64,000 nucleotides of DNA, from assembly GCA_963706515.1 (NCBI GenBank), contig CAVPMW010000007.1, positions 372,001 through 436,000 on the forward strand, given 5' to 3'. The notes beneath the pieces were generated by a model. That model saw only the letters and a program-made list of their open reading frames with translations, was not told the DNA's origin and did not search any database. Source of the stretch: CAVPMW01 sp963706515. GTDB taxonomy: Bacteria > Chloroflexota > Anaerolineae > Anaerolineales > UBA4823. Numbering within the stretch: the stretch's first letter is position 1; each line of letters starts with the position of its first letter. The translations under genes were made by a program, and so were the position numbers. Below, piece after piece: positions 28,740 to 38,616 of the stretch.

Positions 28740-29732
28740 ATGCTCTTGCGCAGCGCTCCGGCGATCTTCATGTTTTGCCTCGCTTTGAGCGGGTGCAGCC
28801 TGCCGCCAGCTGTTGCACCTGCTACTCCCCTGCCTGCCGAATACTTGCCCACCGCGGTTTTCGAGACCCTTCAAGCCAGCCAGCCCTCGGGCGAGCCCGT
28901 AGAGCAGCCCGCCGCTCAAGCGACCCCAGCTATTCAAGAAGTCCCTGCCAGCTCACCCGAATCCCCAACGGGTCAAGCCTCACCCGCTCCAGAAATGCCG
29001 ACCCCGACCGGAGAGATCACGCTGGCTGCGACCCTTGCACCGCTGCCCACCGCTACCCCTCCGCCCGATCATCCAATCGCCGACATCCAGATATTCAAGC
29101 CAGGCGACCGCTCGCGCGTCGTCTCCCCCATTCCAATTAACGCTTATCTGCGACCGGGCGGGAAGGGACGCGTCAGCTTAGAATTATTCGGTGAGGATGG
29201 CCGCCTGCTGGTGCGCGAGATTAAAGCGTTCGATACTCCTCCCAATGCGCGTGTCAATCTGCTGGCTGACCTGGAATTTGGTATCTCTGCAGCCGCGGAA
29301 GTAGGCCGGCTGGTTATCAGCACCATTGACGAATTTGGACGGCCGAGCGCCCTCAACTCGGTGGATATAATCCTGCTCTCCCTTGGAGAGGAGGATATCA
29401 ATCCCTCCAGCGCCGAATTCCAGGCAATCAGCATAGAGCAGCCAGCTCCCAAATCTCTGATCCAGGGCGGAACGGTGCTGGTCTCGGGGCGAGCGCGCAC
29501 GGATCCCGACCAGCCGCTATTCCTGGAATTGATCGATGAGGCGGGTAAGGTGATCGGCGAGCGCCAGGCCAGGCTGGCAGACGTCGACGCAAACGGTTAT
29601 GGCTCTTTTGCGGCTGAGGTGCCATATTCTGCTGCTGGTTTCACCCCGGTCAGGTTGGTTGTTTATGAAAAAGGCGGGTCCGCCTCCCCTATCCGCCATC
29701 TTACCAGCGTCGAGTTCAATCTCAGCCATTGA
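28740..29732 (+). CDS. predicted lipoprotein with beta-sandwich domains
   Basis: 330 residues. Signal peptide with lipobox LSGC, then ~90 residues of Pro/Ala/Thr linker of the kind found in surface lipoproteins. The C-terminal ~230 residues look like two Ig-like modules (VVSPIPINAYLRPGGKGRVSLELFGEDGR... and LIQGGTVLVSGRARTDPDQPLFLELIDEAGKVIGE). Likely displayed on the outside of the membrane. Lies 38 bp after the receiver gene; no family name recognised. Confidence 0.75.
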   Translation: MLLRSAPAIFMFCLALSGCSLPPAVAPATPLPAEYLPTAVFETLQASQPSGEPVEQPAAQATPAIQEVPASSPESPTGQASPAPEMPTPTGEITLAATLAPLPTATPPPDHPIADIQIFKPGDRSRVVSPIPINAYLRPGGKGRVSLELFGEDGRLLVREIKAFDTPPNARVNLLADLEFGISAAAEVGRLVISTIDEFGRPSALNSVDIILLSLGEEDINPSSAEFQAISIEQPAPKSLIQGGTVLVSGRARTDPDQPLFLELIDEAGKVIGERQARLADVDANGYGSFAAEVPYSAAGFTPVRLVVYEKGGSASPIRHLTSVEFNLSH

Positions 29733-29774
29733 GGCTCGCCAGCGAATCCGTCTGTAATTAGGGCGATTTATGCG

Positions 29775-29780
29775 TAAAAT
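29775..29780 (+). promoter_or_regulatory. -10 box upstream of kamA leader ORF
   Basis: TAAAAT followed 7 bp later by the ATG of a 20-codon ORF, the same arrangement as at birA. No good -35 box. Confidence 0.45.
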
Positions 29781-29786
29781 ACGAGT

Positions 29787-29849
29787 ATGAACGAATTCAA
29801 GGAGCTGGTCAATACAGCCGGCATGCGAACAATTATCGTTGATCAATAG
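29787..29849 (+). CDS. 20-residue leader ORF before kamA
   Basis: ATG at the predicted transcription start, reading MNEFKELVNTAGMRTIIVDQ and a TAG at 29847-29849, 18 bp before kamA. It could be a leader peptide that couples translation to kamA, or chance. No attenuator hairpin was seen and its composition is not biased to one amino acid. Confidence 0.3.
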   Translation: MNEFKELVNTAGMRTIIVDQ

Positions 29850-29867
29850 TCCTGATGAGAGGTAAAA

Positions 29868-31223
<1,356 letters not shown>

Positions 31224-31227
<4 letters not shown>

Positions 31228-32321
31228 CCCAGAAGACCCTCGGGTATGTCGAGCTTGAATGGACCTGCCCGAAGTGTGGCACTCGTAACAAGGGCACCGT
31301 AAGGAGCTGTACCGCCTGCGGTGCCCCACAGCCCGACGAAGTCCAGTTCGAGCAAAGCCAGCAGCAGACGCTGATCACCGATACGGCAAAAATCGAGGCC
31401 GCTGCTGGAGGCGCGGACGTCCACTGCCCGTTCTGCGGGACGCGTAATCCTGCCAACGCCAAACTATGCAGCCAATGCGGAGGCGATTTGAGCGGTGGGG
31501 AAAAACGCATCAGTGGAACGGTCGTAGGCGCGTACCAGCCCGGGAGCGCTCCGCGCAATCCGGTTATCTGCCCAAACTGTGGAGCGTCCAACCCGCCGGA
31601 TACCACTGCATGCTCGGCGTGCGGAGCCAGCCTGACTGCCGCGCAGGCTGCGCCTTTCCAGCCTGGCGCCAGTCTGAAGCCGGCTGCGCGTCCCGCCTTG
31701 CGCTGGCCGTTGATCGTTGGCGCCGTCCTGTTAGGCATATGCTTGTTAGCGGTAGTTTCCTTCCTGGCTTTTTCACTGCTTAAACGCGATAACCTGACCG
31801 GACGGGTGGCGGAAGTCAATTGGGTACGCAGTCTGGGAATCGAAGAGTTCGGCGCGGTGGACCGCGAGGGATGGAAGGACGCAATCCCGGCTGGCGCCAG
31901 CATCCAGAATTGCTCACAGCGCTATCACCATACCCAGGCAGATCCGGGGCCAAATTCCCGTGAGGTGTGCGGCACCCCCTATACCAGGGATACCGGCAGC
32001 GGCATGGGGCAGGTCGTCCAGGATTGCCAGTACGAAGTGTATTTGGATTATTGCACTTATACCGTTCAAGACTGGCATCCGGGCAATTCAGTGGAGCTGC
32101 AGGGGAACGACTTGAATCCGAGCTGGCCTGCCGCCGATTTGGGCTCCAACCAGCGGGTTGGAGGGCAGCAGGAAGATTATACGGTCGTCTTTAGAACCGA
32201 TGACGGCGAGTATGCGTACCACACTCCAGATTTGCAGGAATTTCAGCAGTTCACGCCCGGCAGCGAATGGGTGCTGACTGTTAACGGTCTGGGTCAGCTG
32301 GTGAGCGTCCAGGCAAAATAA
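31224..32321 (+). CDS. triple zinc-ribbon membrane protein
   Basis: 365 residues from the ATG at 31224, which overlaps the corrected kamA stop by 4 bp (ATGA). Three zinc ribbons lie in the cytoplasmic N-terminal half: CPKCG...CTACG, CPFCG...CSQCG and CPNCG...CSACG. One membrane helix follows (WPLIVGAVLLGICLLAVVSFLAF, ~residues 165-187). The external C-terminal domain has four Cys that could form disulfides and no recognised family. Coupling to kamA suggests a shared role, but the function is unknown. Confidence 0.8.
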
Positions 32322-32336
32322 GCTACGGTCTGCCTC

Positions 32337-32364
32337 TTGACAATTCCAGCAGGAGGTCTATAAT
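32337..32364 (+). promoter_or_regulatory. promoter of the cysteine operon
   Basis: TTGACA at 32337-32342 and TATAAT at 32359-32364, 16 bp apart: both consensus hexamers. Transcription should begin near 32371, giving a ~265-nt untranslated leader before the synthase gene. Confidence 0.85.
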
Positions 32365-32430
32365 ATTTACCAACTTACTCATAATAATCCGATTTGGAGC
32401 TCAATATAATGATCAATTGCATGTGTCTGG

Positions 32431-32604
32431 GGCGGGGTTAGTAACCACCGCCTCGTCACAGCCCAGGTTAATGTAAATTACCCACCGGCTATCTCCTGGC
32501 CAACAGACTGACGAAGGGTGGTTGCGACCCCGCTAGCGATCGTATCGTTTAGCGAGATAGCGTTTTATTGCGCTGCGCACCGCCCTTTTGATTTGTCTGT
32601 TGGC
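32431..32604 (+). promoter_or_regulatory. structured leader RNA upstream of the cysteine operon
   Basis: Two blocks. First, a hairpin GGCGGGGTT/AACC-A-CCGCC at 32431-32452. Second, a closed domain: outer stem GCCAACAGAC (32499-32508) with GTCTGTTGGC (32595-32604); next stem AAGGGTGGTTGCG (32514-32526) with CGCACCGCCCTT (32576-32587, one bulge and one G-U); inside it a hairpin at 32531-32554. The amount of long-range pairing is far above what is expected by chance. AGGGTGGT resembles the start of a T-box core, but the rest of that motif does not match. A regulator responding to sulfur or cysteine status is plausible. Confidence 0.55.
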
Positions 32605-32635
32605 TGTTTTATTTGTAGGAACAAAGAGATAATAT

Positions 32636-33613
32636 ATGGAAATTGCAGCATTAACCGATGTTCAGCTGGCAACTCTGCCAGCCAGCGGGCTCGATACCGC
32701 AGTTGGGAACACCCCTCTGCTGCCGCTCCAGCACATCACTGCACATCTTCCCAACCAGGTCCAAATCTACGCCAAAGCAGAATGGTTCAATCTCAGTGGA
32801 TCCGTGAAGGACCGCCCGGCGTTGAGCATCCTGCGCAGCGCCATGAACAGCGGTCAGCTTGCGCACGGCAAACGACTGCTCGATTCAACCTCGGGCAATA
32901 TGGGCATCGCCTACGCCACCCTCGGTGCAAGCCTGGGCATCCCCGTGACGCTGACTCTGCCGGCGAACGCCAGCGTGGAGCGCATCGCAATCTTGCGCGC
33001 CCTCGGCGTGGAGCTGATCCTGACCGATCCCCTGGAGGGATCAGATGGCGCAATCCGCGCTGCCCGAAAGCTGGCTGCCGAACATCCTGAGCGTTATTTC
33101 TATGCTAACCAGTACGATAATCCCGCGAACTGGCAGGCGCACTACTTCACTACCGGACCCGAAATCGTCCAGCAGACTGCTGGCAAGGTTTCCCACTTTG
33201 TGGCTGGACTGGGGACTTCCGGTACCCTAACCGGGGTCTCGCGTTACCTGCGCCAGGTTAATCCGGAAATCGAGATGATTGCTGTCCAACCCGACGCGCC
33301 GTTCCACGGATTAGAAGGTCTCAAGCATATGAACAGTGCGATCAAGCCGGGAATTTACGACCCAAGCCTGCCGGACCGGATCCTCGAGGTCCAGACCGAG
33401 GCTGCTTATGCGATGGTCCGCCGCCTCGTTCGAGAAGAAGGACTTTTCGTCGGGATATCTTCGGGCGCGGCTGCAGTAGCCGCCTTGCAGGTCGCGGCAG
33501 AGCTGGAGCAGGGCACAATCGTCACCGTTTTTCCCGACTCCGGTCATAAATACCTGAGCGATCAGAAGCTGTGGGATCTGCCCGAAACCTTACCGGATCT
33601 AAAAGGGGAATAA
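32636..33613 (+). CDS. cysM: cysteine synthase family protein (CysM-like)
   Basis: PLP-dependent beta-replacement enzyme, 325 residues. The PLP lysine is in LSGSVKDRPAL near residue 59; substrate loop STSGNMGIAYA; phosphate loop GLGTSGTLTGVSRYL; final SGAAAVAAL and FPDSGHKYLS. Downstream Mec-, CysO- and MoeZ-like genes place it in the sulfur-carrier pathway, where O-phosphoserine or O-acetylserine accepts sulfur from a protein thiocarboxylate, as CysM does in Mycobacterium. Start codon ATG 32636 after a long leader; weak AAAGAGAT site. Confidence 0.92.
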   Translation: MEIAALTDVQLATLPASGLDTAVGNTPLLPLQHITAHLPNQVQIYAKAEWFNLSGSVKDRPALSILRSAMNSGQLAHGKRLLDSTSGNMGIAYATLGASLGIPVTLTLPANASVERIAILRALGVELILTDPLEGSDGAIRAARKLAAEHPERYFYANQYDNPANWQAHYFTTGPEIVQQTAGKVSHFVAGLGTSGTLTGVSRYLRQVNPEIEMIAVQPDAPFHGLEGLKHMNSAIKPGIYDPSLPDRILEVQTEAAYAMVRRLVREEGLFVGISSGAAAVAALQVAAELEQGTIVTVFPDSGHKYLSDQKLWDLPETLPDLKGE

Positions 33614-33617
33614 GCGT

Positions 33618-34052
33618 ATGGGATTGCAGATCCAGGAGTCAGTCCTGCAGCTGATCTATGAGCACGGCAAGCAAGCCTACCCGGAGGAAGGTGCCGGATT
33701 GCTCCTGGGCAGCGATGACGGCGATATTCGCAAAATCTCAGCGATTTTGCCGCTGGAAAATTCCAGAGAGGAAAATGCCCGCAGCAACCGTTATCTGATC
33801 ACGCCCCAGGAAATCATGCAGGGTGAAGACTATGCCTTCAGCCTGGGGTTGGATATCGTTGGCATCTTCCACTCCCATCCTGACCATCCCAACCGGCCAT
33901 CAGAGTATGACCGCGAGTGGGCGCTGCCCTGGTACTCTTACCTGATCACCAGCATTAACCAGGGAGAAGCAGTCGGCAGCCGCTCATGGCGGCTCCTGGA
34001 TGACCGTTCACAATTTATAGAAGAAGAGCTGGTCGTGTTTGATCAGCGCTAA
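33618..34052 (+). CDS. JAMM/M67 metallopeptidase (Mec-like)
   Basis: 144-residue Zn-dependent JAB1/MPN fold. Active-site residues visible: Glu in YPEEGAGLLLG, then HSHPDHPNRPSEYD (HxHPx7-10SxxD). In the CysO pathway the Mec homologue cleaves cysteine from the CysO-cysteine adduct and regenerates the carrier. It starts 4 bp after the synthase stop, so it is in the same operon. Confidence 0.93.
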   Translation: MGLQIQESVLQLIYEHGKQAYPEEGAGLLLGSDDGDIRKISAILPLENSREENARSNRYLITPQEIMQGEDYAFSLGLDIVGIFHSHPDHPNRPSEYDREWALPWYSYLITSINQGEAVGSRSWRLLDDRSQFIEEELVVFDQR

Positions 34053-34083
34053 ACCAGTTTATATGATTTTTTGGAGGTAACCC

Positions 34084-34374
34084 ATGTCACTCTATTTTGT
34101 ACAGCACAAGCATTCAGCTGAGACTTGCCCGGCAAAAGACCCAACCGCTGGCAATATGCTCCTGACCCATATCAGCCCGCGCAACGCGCGCGCTTTCGGG
34201 GTAAATATCCTTGGCGACGCAGTGCTCGACGGTCAGCATACTTTCGTGCTTATCGTAGATGCAGAAAGCCGGGCCAAGGTAGAAAGCTTCATGCAGCCTT
34301 TCCAGATGGCGGGACCGGTCGAGATCACGCCGGCTTCCACCTGTGAGACCGTTGTAGAACGCGCCGGCTGTTGA
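34084..34374 (+). CDS. small DUF3303-like protein in the cysteine operon
   Basis: 96 residues. The start reads YFVQHKHSAETCPAKDP, which resembles the 'H.H..E.CPA.DP' opening of DUF3303-type small proteins as I remember them, then a ferredoxin-like alternation of strands and helices. It has one Cys near 15 and two near the end (TCETVVERAGC), the last being the C-terminal residue. GGAGGTAACCC precedes the ATG. The function is unknown; its place between the protease and the sulfur carrier, and its cysteines, suggest a part in sulfur transfer. Confidence 0.75.
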   Translation: MSLYFVQHKHSAETCPAKDPTAGNMLLTHISPRNARAFGVNILGDAVLDGQHTFVLIVDAESRAKVESFMQPFQMAGPVEITPASTCETVVERAGC

Positions 34375-34383
34375 ATTAGCTAT

Positions 34384-34656
34384 ATGGCAACCCTGCGAAT
34401 ACCCTCTCCACTCAGATCTTATACTGGCGGTCAGGCGGAGATTAACGTCCAGGGAGATAACGTGGCGGCAGCTATGGGTGAGCTCGTCGGACGTTATCCC
34501 TCCCTGCGCCAGCACCTGTACTCTGAGGATGGCAAGCTGCGCCCATTTGTAAACCTGTATTTGAACCAGGAAGATATCCGCCACCTTCAAGGTGTGGATA
34601 CCCCCCTCCATGCAGATGACCGGCTGATGATCATTCCCAGCATCGCTGGAGGCTGA
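34384..34656 (+). CDS. cysO: ubiquitin-like sulfur carrier (CysO/ThiS/MoaD type)
   Basis: 90 residues with the beta-grasp plan: RIPSPLRSYTGGQ, VAAAMGELVGRYPSLRQHL, GVDTPLHADDRLMIIPSIAGG. It ends in Gly-Gly, where MoeZ-type E1 adds AMP and then sulfur. 'NLYLNQEDIRHLQGVDTPL' is closer to CysO/MoaD than to ThiS. It lies 16 bp before the E1 gene. Expected role: carries sulfur as a C-terminal thiocarboxylate to the CysM-like enzyme. Confidence 0.9.
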   Translation: MATLRIPSPLRSYTGGQAEINVQGDNVAAAMGELVGRYPSLRQHLYSEDGKLRPFVNLYLNQEDIRHLQGVDTPLHADDRLMIIPSIAGG

Positions 34657-34671
34657 AAGCTTAGGAACCTT

Positions 34672-35826
34672 ATGCTACCGATGTTATCTCACGAAGAAAT
34701 CTTGCGCTACTCCCGCCACCTTCTGATACCTGAAGTGGGACTGGACGGTCAGCGCAAGCTGAAAGAGTCCTCAGTCCTGGTAATTGGGACCGGGGGACTG
34801 GGTTCACCCGTAGCGCTCTATCTGGCTGCTGCAGGAGTAGGGCGGATCGGGCTGGTCGACTACGACGTGGTCAATTCATCCAACCTGCAGCGCCAGGTAA
34901 TCCACGGCACGGCAGGTATCGGCAGCCTGAAGGTCGAATCGGCGCGCAAGCGTATGCTCGACCTGAACCCGGATATCGAGGTGGAGGTCTACAATGAGCC
35001 ATTCACCTCCGACAATGCGCTGCGCATCGCCCAGGACTATGACGTCCTGGTCGATGGGACGGACAATTTCCCCACCCGCTACCTGACCAATGATGTATGC
35101 GTATTTTTGGGTAAACCCAACGTCTATGGGTCGATTTTCCGCTTCGATGGACAGGTGAGCGTCTTTGATGCAACCCGCGGTCCCTGCTACCGCTGCCTGT
35201 TCCCTGAGCCGCCACCCCCGGGCCTGGTCCCTTCCTGTGCTGAAGGCGGCGTGTTAGGTGTGCTGCCGGGAACCATTGGCACGCTGCAAGCTACCGAAGC
35301 GCTCAAATTGCTCCTGGGAATCGGCGAGCCGCTCATTGGCAGGCTGCTGCTGTATAACGCCCTGGATCTGTCCTTCGAGTTCGTAAAGCTGCGCAAGAAC
35401 CCAAAATGCAAAGTATGTGGCACTGAGCCCGAAATCACCGAGCTGATCGATTACGAGGCTTTCTGCGGCGTACCCGGGCACGATCACGAAGAAGGTACGG
35501 TCGGAGGCGGTTGGGATATTACTGTCCAGGAGCTCTCCGAGCGGATGCAGCAGGGCAACCACCTGCGCCTGCTGGACGTGCGCGAGCCGCACGAGCTGGA
35601 GATCTCACGCCTGGAAGGCGCCACGCTGATCCCGCTGGGGCAGCTTGCCAGCCGTCTTTCCGAGCTTAACAGCGCTGAGGAAATGGTCGTTTTCTGTAAA
35701 TCAGGGACTCGCTCTGCGCGGGCGCTCGACTTGCTGCTCAGCGCCGGGTTTCGAAAAATAAAGAACCTGAAGGGCGGGATTAACGCCTGGGCGCGCGAGG
35801 TCGATCCGCGACTGCCGATCTATTAA
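34672..35826 (+). CDS. moeZ: E1-like adenylyltransferase with rhodanese domain (MoeZ/MoeB-R)
   Basis: 384 residues. N-terminal ThiF/E1 domain: nucleotide site VLVIGTGGLGSPVALYLAAAGVG split as GTGGLGS, Arg in NLQRQVIH, metal site Asp in DGTDNFPTRYL, zinc Cys pairs PCYRCLF and CKVC. C-terminal rhodanese (WDITVQELSERM...) with active Cys in VVFCKSGTRSA. The first start (34672) or the second Met (34684) may be used. It would adenylate and sulfurate the Gly-Gly end of the carrier encoded just upstream; last gene of the operon. Confidence 0.94.
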   Translation: MLPMLSHEEILRYSRHLLIPEVGLDGQRKLKESSVLVIGTGGLGSPVALYLAAAGVGRIGLVDYDVVNSSNLQRQVIHGTAGIGSLKVESARKRMLDLNPDIEVEVYNEPFTSDNALRIAQDYDVLVDGTDNFPTRYLTNDVCVFLGKPNVYGSIFRFDGQVSVFDATRGPCYRCLFPEPPPPGLVPSCAEGGVLGVLPGTIGTLQATEALKLLLGIGEPLIGRLLLYNALDLSFEFVKLRKNPKCKVCGTEPEITELIDYEAFCGVPGHDHEEGTVGGGWDITVQELSERMQQGNHLRLLDVREPHELEISRLEGATLIPLGQLASRLSELNSAEEMVVFCKSGTRSARALDLLLSAGFRKIKNLKGGINAWAREVDPRLPIY

Positions 35827-35871
35827 ACAATTCGAACGTATTGCCCATTACAAGTCTGAAGAGCCCGCCTC

Positions 35872-37216
35872 TTATTCTCCGGTCGGTCCAGCCTTGCGCC
35901 GCCCGTGATGAGAGCGGCGGGCTTTTTTCTGCGCGGCCTCTTCTGTCGCCAGGATGGTCACGATCTCAGCCGGCGCCCGGTTCTGACGGAGCAGGTCAGA
36001 CATGATGCGCATCGGGCGGTCGACGTGGTGGAAAAAAAGCTTATAGCCAGCGCATAGATAATTTAGACCCGGCTCGCCTTCCGGAGTAGCGATAAAGCGG
36101 TCCTTCGGACAGCCGCCATGACAGGCAAAACGGACATCGCATTCCAGGCAGTAGCGCGGCAATTTGTCGAATTTATCCTCTCCGAACTTGCGCTGCTGGG
36201 CGGATGCTACCAGCTCGGACATCGGAGTCTGGCGGATATTGCCCAGGAGATACCCCGGCTCGACGAAGTGATCGCAGGAATACATATCCCCATTATGTTC
36301 CATCGCCAGTGCTAAACCGCAGGTCTTGGAATGCACGCACAGGGAGGGCGGCTCCCCGTACCAATTCGCCAGGGCTACATCGAACATCTGCACGAAGACC
36401 TCGCCTACGTCGTGATGCACCCACTCATCAAAAACTCCGTTTAAGAAAAGACCATACTGCTCGGCAGTCACCGAGCGCCCGGTCACCTGATCGCCGCTTT
36501 GGGTATACAGCGGGCGCTTCTGCCAGGAGCGGTGAGTCTCAGGCTCACTTTCGATCTGGATCGCTTCTAATGGGATCAGCTCCGAGCTGTTGATGCGCTC
36601 GATAATCGGTATGAACTGCATGAATTGCGATCTGCACTCGTCGCGCAAAAAGCGGTAAACCGCCACCGGGTGGTCAGCATTGGCGTGGTGCAGGGTGGTC
36701 AGCGTGTTGTACTCCACTCCATATTTTTGCAGGTAGCTCAGCCCGCGCATCACCCGGTCGAAGGTCGGCGCGCCCCCTTTATCCACCCGGTAGGCGTCGT
36801 GCATCGGCGCGTGGCCCGTCGATGCTGATCCCAACCAGGAAATTATTTTCCTTAAAGAAGGCGGCAAATTCGTCGTCGATCAGCGTCCCGTTAGTCTGGA
36901 TCGTGTTTAGGATGCTCATTCCTGGTCGGCGGTACTTCTTCTGGTACTCGATCGAACGCCGGAAAAATTCCACCCCCATTAAAGTAGGCTCTCCCCCTTG
37001 CCAGGCGACGTTCACCTCCGGGACACGGTGGGCTTCAATTAGCTGGCGGATATATTCCTCGAGCATCTCGTCCGCCATGCGAAACCGGCTGCCCGGGTAG
37101 AGCATTTCCTTCGATAAGAAAAAGCAGTACGTGCAGTCAAGGTTGCAGGTCGCACCGGTGGGTTTGGCGAGCAGGTGAAAAGCAGGGGGAGGCGAATTTT
37201 GCGTCGAAGTCAGCAT
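35872..37216 (-). CDS. anaerobic sulfatase-maturase-like radical SAM/SPASM enzyme, frameshifted
   Basis: Radical SAM motif CNLDCTYCFF (CxxxCxxC) near residue 24, WQGGEPTLMG, and the twin auxiliary-cluster SPASM region: CGLALAMEHNGDMYSCDHFVEPGYLLGNI then CLECDVRFACHGGCPKDR. These are close to anSME, which turns a Cys or Ser of sulfatases into formylglycine. One extra base near 36805 splits it; corrected text is IDGPRAMHDAYRVDKGG. No sulfatase gene is in the window, so the substrate is unknown. Total ~447 residues after correction. Convergent with the cysteine operon. Confidence 0.87.
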
Positions 37217-37345
37217 CTCATTCCTATCATCTGGCAGTAGTATATTTCAAAATTATGCTTGCAGCATTTTGCTGGCAGTATTAGCTTACCGATTATATCC
37301 GAATTTAGCCTACCCATTCCACTCCCCTAGCGAATTCCATGCTAG

Positions 37346-37351
37346 TATAAT
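37346..37351 (+). promoter_or_regulatory. -10 box upstream of the DUF2269-like gene
   Basis: TATAAT in the 284-bp gap between the divergent radical SAM and DUF2269-like genes, 150 bp before the latter. The gap also holds a hairpin CCGAAAT/ATTTTCGG-like and a 17-codon ORF at 37431, otherwise nothing. Confidence 0.4.
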
Positions 37352-37500
37352 TTGCACGGGTTATGAATTTGGATAAAAAAGTCCGAAATTATTTTCGGCA
37401 ATTTCTCTGCAATCCGCTCAGGGCTTTCAATGGATAATTTCGACCGGGTTGAGGTATTCAAATCCTTACAGTCGAACGAATAAGTCATCCTGGAGGAACA

Positions 37501-37959
37501 ATGACATTCTTAATCCTGAAATGGCTGCATATTTTGGCAGCGATCGTCGCAGTTGGGTCGAACATCACCTACAGCATCTGGATTGCACGCGCCTCCCGCG
37601 ACCCGGAAGTTTTGCCTTTCACACTGCGGGGCATCAAGACGATAGACGACCGCCTGGCTAACCCCGGCTACGGAGTGCTGCTCCTTACCGGGCTGCTCAT
37701 GGTGTTCACCGTCAAGCTGCCGCTGACCACCCCCTGGCTGCTCACAGCCTTGATCCTGTATGTTCTGGTAGTGTTGTTAGGTCTGGTAGGTTACACTCCC
37801 ACCCTGCGCCGGCAGATCCAAACGCTGGACAGTGATGGTTTCCAGTCCGCCGAATATCAAGCCCTGGCGCGACGGGGCAGAATTTTCGGAATGATACTGG
37901 GTGTTCTGGTGATCATCATTATTTATTTAATGGTAGTGAAGCCGGGTTTATGGGCTTGA
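37501..37959 (+). CDS. DUF2269-like integral membrane protein
   Basis: 152 residues with four membrane helices (FLILKWLHILAAIVAVGSNI, the LANPGYGVLLLTGLLMVF region, LLTALILYVLVVLLGLVGY, GMILGVLVIIIIYLMVV). The WLHILAAIVAVGSNITYSIWI opening with a membrane-embedded His resembles DUF2269/CopD-like proteins. GGAGGAACA lies before the ATG. It precedes nrfHA by 160 bp on the same strand, but a separate regulatory palindrome lies between them. Function unknown. Confidence 0.75.
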   Translation: MTFLILKWLHILAAIVAVGSNITYSIWIARASRDPEVLPFTLRGIKTIDDRLANPGYGVLLLTGLLMVFTVKLPLTTPWLLTALILYVLVVLLGLVGYTPTLRRQIQTLDSDGFQSAEYQALARRGRIFGMILGVLVIIIIYLMVVKPGLWA

Positions 37960-38012
37960 ACCCAAAGGCTGCCTGATCTGAGAGAATTGGCGAAATGATA
38001 TACCCTCGTTAA

Positions 38013-38032
38013 TAAGTGACAAAAGTCACTTA
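38013..38032 (+). promoter_or_regulatory. CRP/FNR-family binding site upstream of nrfHA
   Basis: TAAGTGAC-AAAA-GTCACTTA, a perfect 8-bp dyad with the GTGA-N6-TCAC pattern of CRP-family sites. It is ~96 bp before the nrfH start. If centred at -41.5 the start of transcription falls near 38064, with a GATACC-like -10 at about 38050. A CRP-family gene lies just downstream of nrfA and is the obvious candidate regulator. Confidence 0.7.
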
Positions 38033-38118
38033 CCAGAATCCGGCAAGATGATACCATCGGGTAAATTAGAGCCAGATTAATTTATCGACCAAAAAAAACG
38101 GTTCCGAACATTATCCGT

Positions 38119-38595
38119 ATGGCAAAAATAGCTCTCATCGTCGCCTCGCTCGCCATCCTGGCTGTCGTCGGGACGGGATTTTACGTCACCGACTTCACCT
38201 CTTACCTGGGCAACAACCCCACCACCTGCAATAACTGTCACGTGATGGACTACGTCTACGAGGGCTGGTTTCACGGCGCTCATAAGAATTGGGCTACCTG
38301 CAATGACTGCCACACACCTCATGCTCTCATCCCAAAATATTGGGTCAAGGCGAAATCCGGCTACCATCACGTAACCGCCTTCCTTTTCGGACCTATTCCG
38401 GACGCGATCCGCGCCAAGCAGGCTTCCGACGAAGTTATCCAGGAGAACTGCAAACGCTGCCATGCTGAAACGGTGGCAAATATCACTCTAACTCAAATGC
38501 CCGGATCCTCGGAAGAGCGCTTCTGCTTCGAGTGCCACCGCAGCGTAGCCCACGGCGAGAGAGGCATATCATTATTACCGTACCAGGATAAATAA
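38119..38595 (+). CDS. nrfH: cytochrome c nitrite reductase small subunit
   Basis: NapC/NirT-type membrane quinol dehydrogenase of 158 residues. One N-terminal membrane helix (ALIVASLAILAVVGTGFYV), then four haem c motifs: CNNCH, CNDCH, CKRCH and CFECH. The Met near the first haem (CHVMDY) fits the unusual haem 1 ligation. It passes electrons from menaquinol to NrfA on the outer face. The ribosome binding site is poor. 21 bp before nrfA. Confidence 0.94.
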   Translation: MAKIALIVASLAILAVVGTGFYVTDFTSYLGNNPTTCNNCHVMDYVYEGWFHGAHKNWATCNDCHTPHALIPKYWVKAKSGYHHVTAFLFGPIPDAIRAKQASDEVIQENCKRCHAETVANITLTQMPGSSEERFCFECHRSVAHGERGISLLPYQDK

Positions 38596-38616
38596 ACGAG
38601 GAGGTATAGCCAATCT

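Noticed and set aside
32510..32560. T-box riboswitch before cysM
   Set aside because: Only AGGGTGGT matches; the ACCGCG part of the core and a clear terminator/antiterminator pair are missing, so it is kept as an unassigned structured leader.
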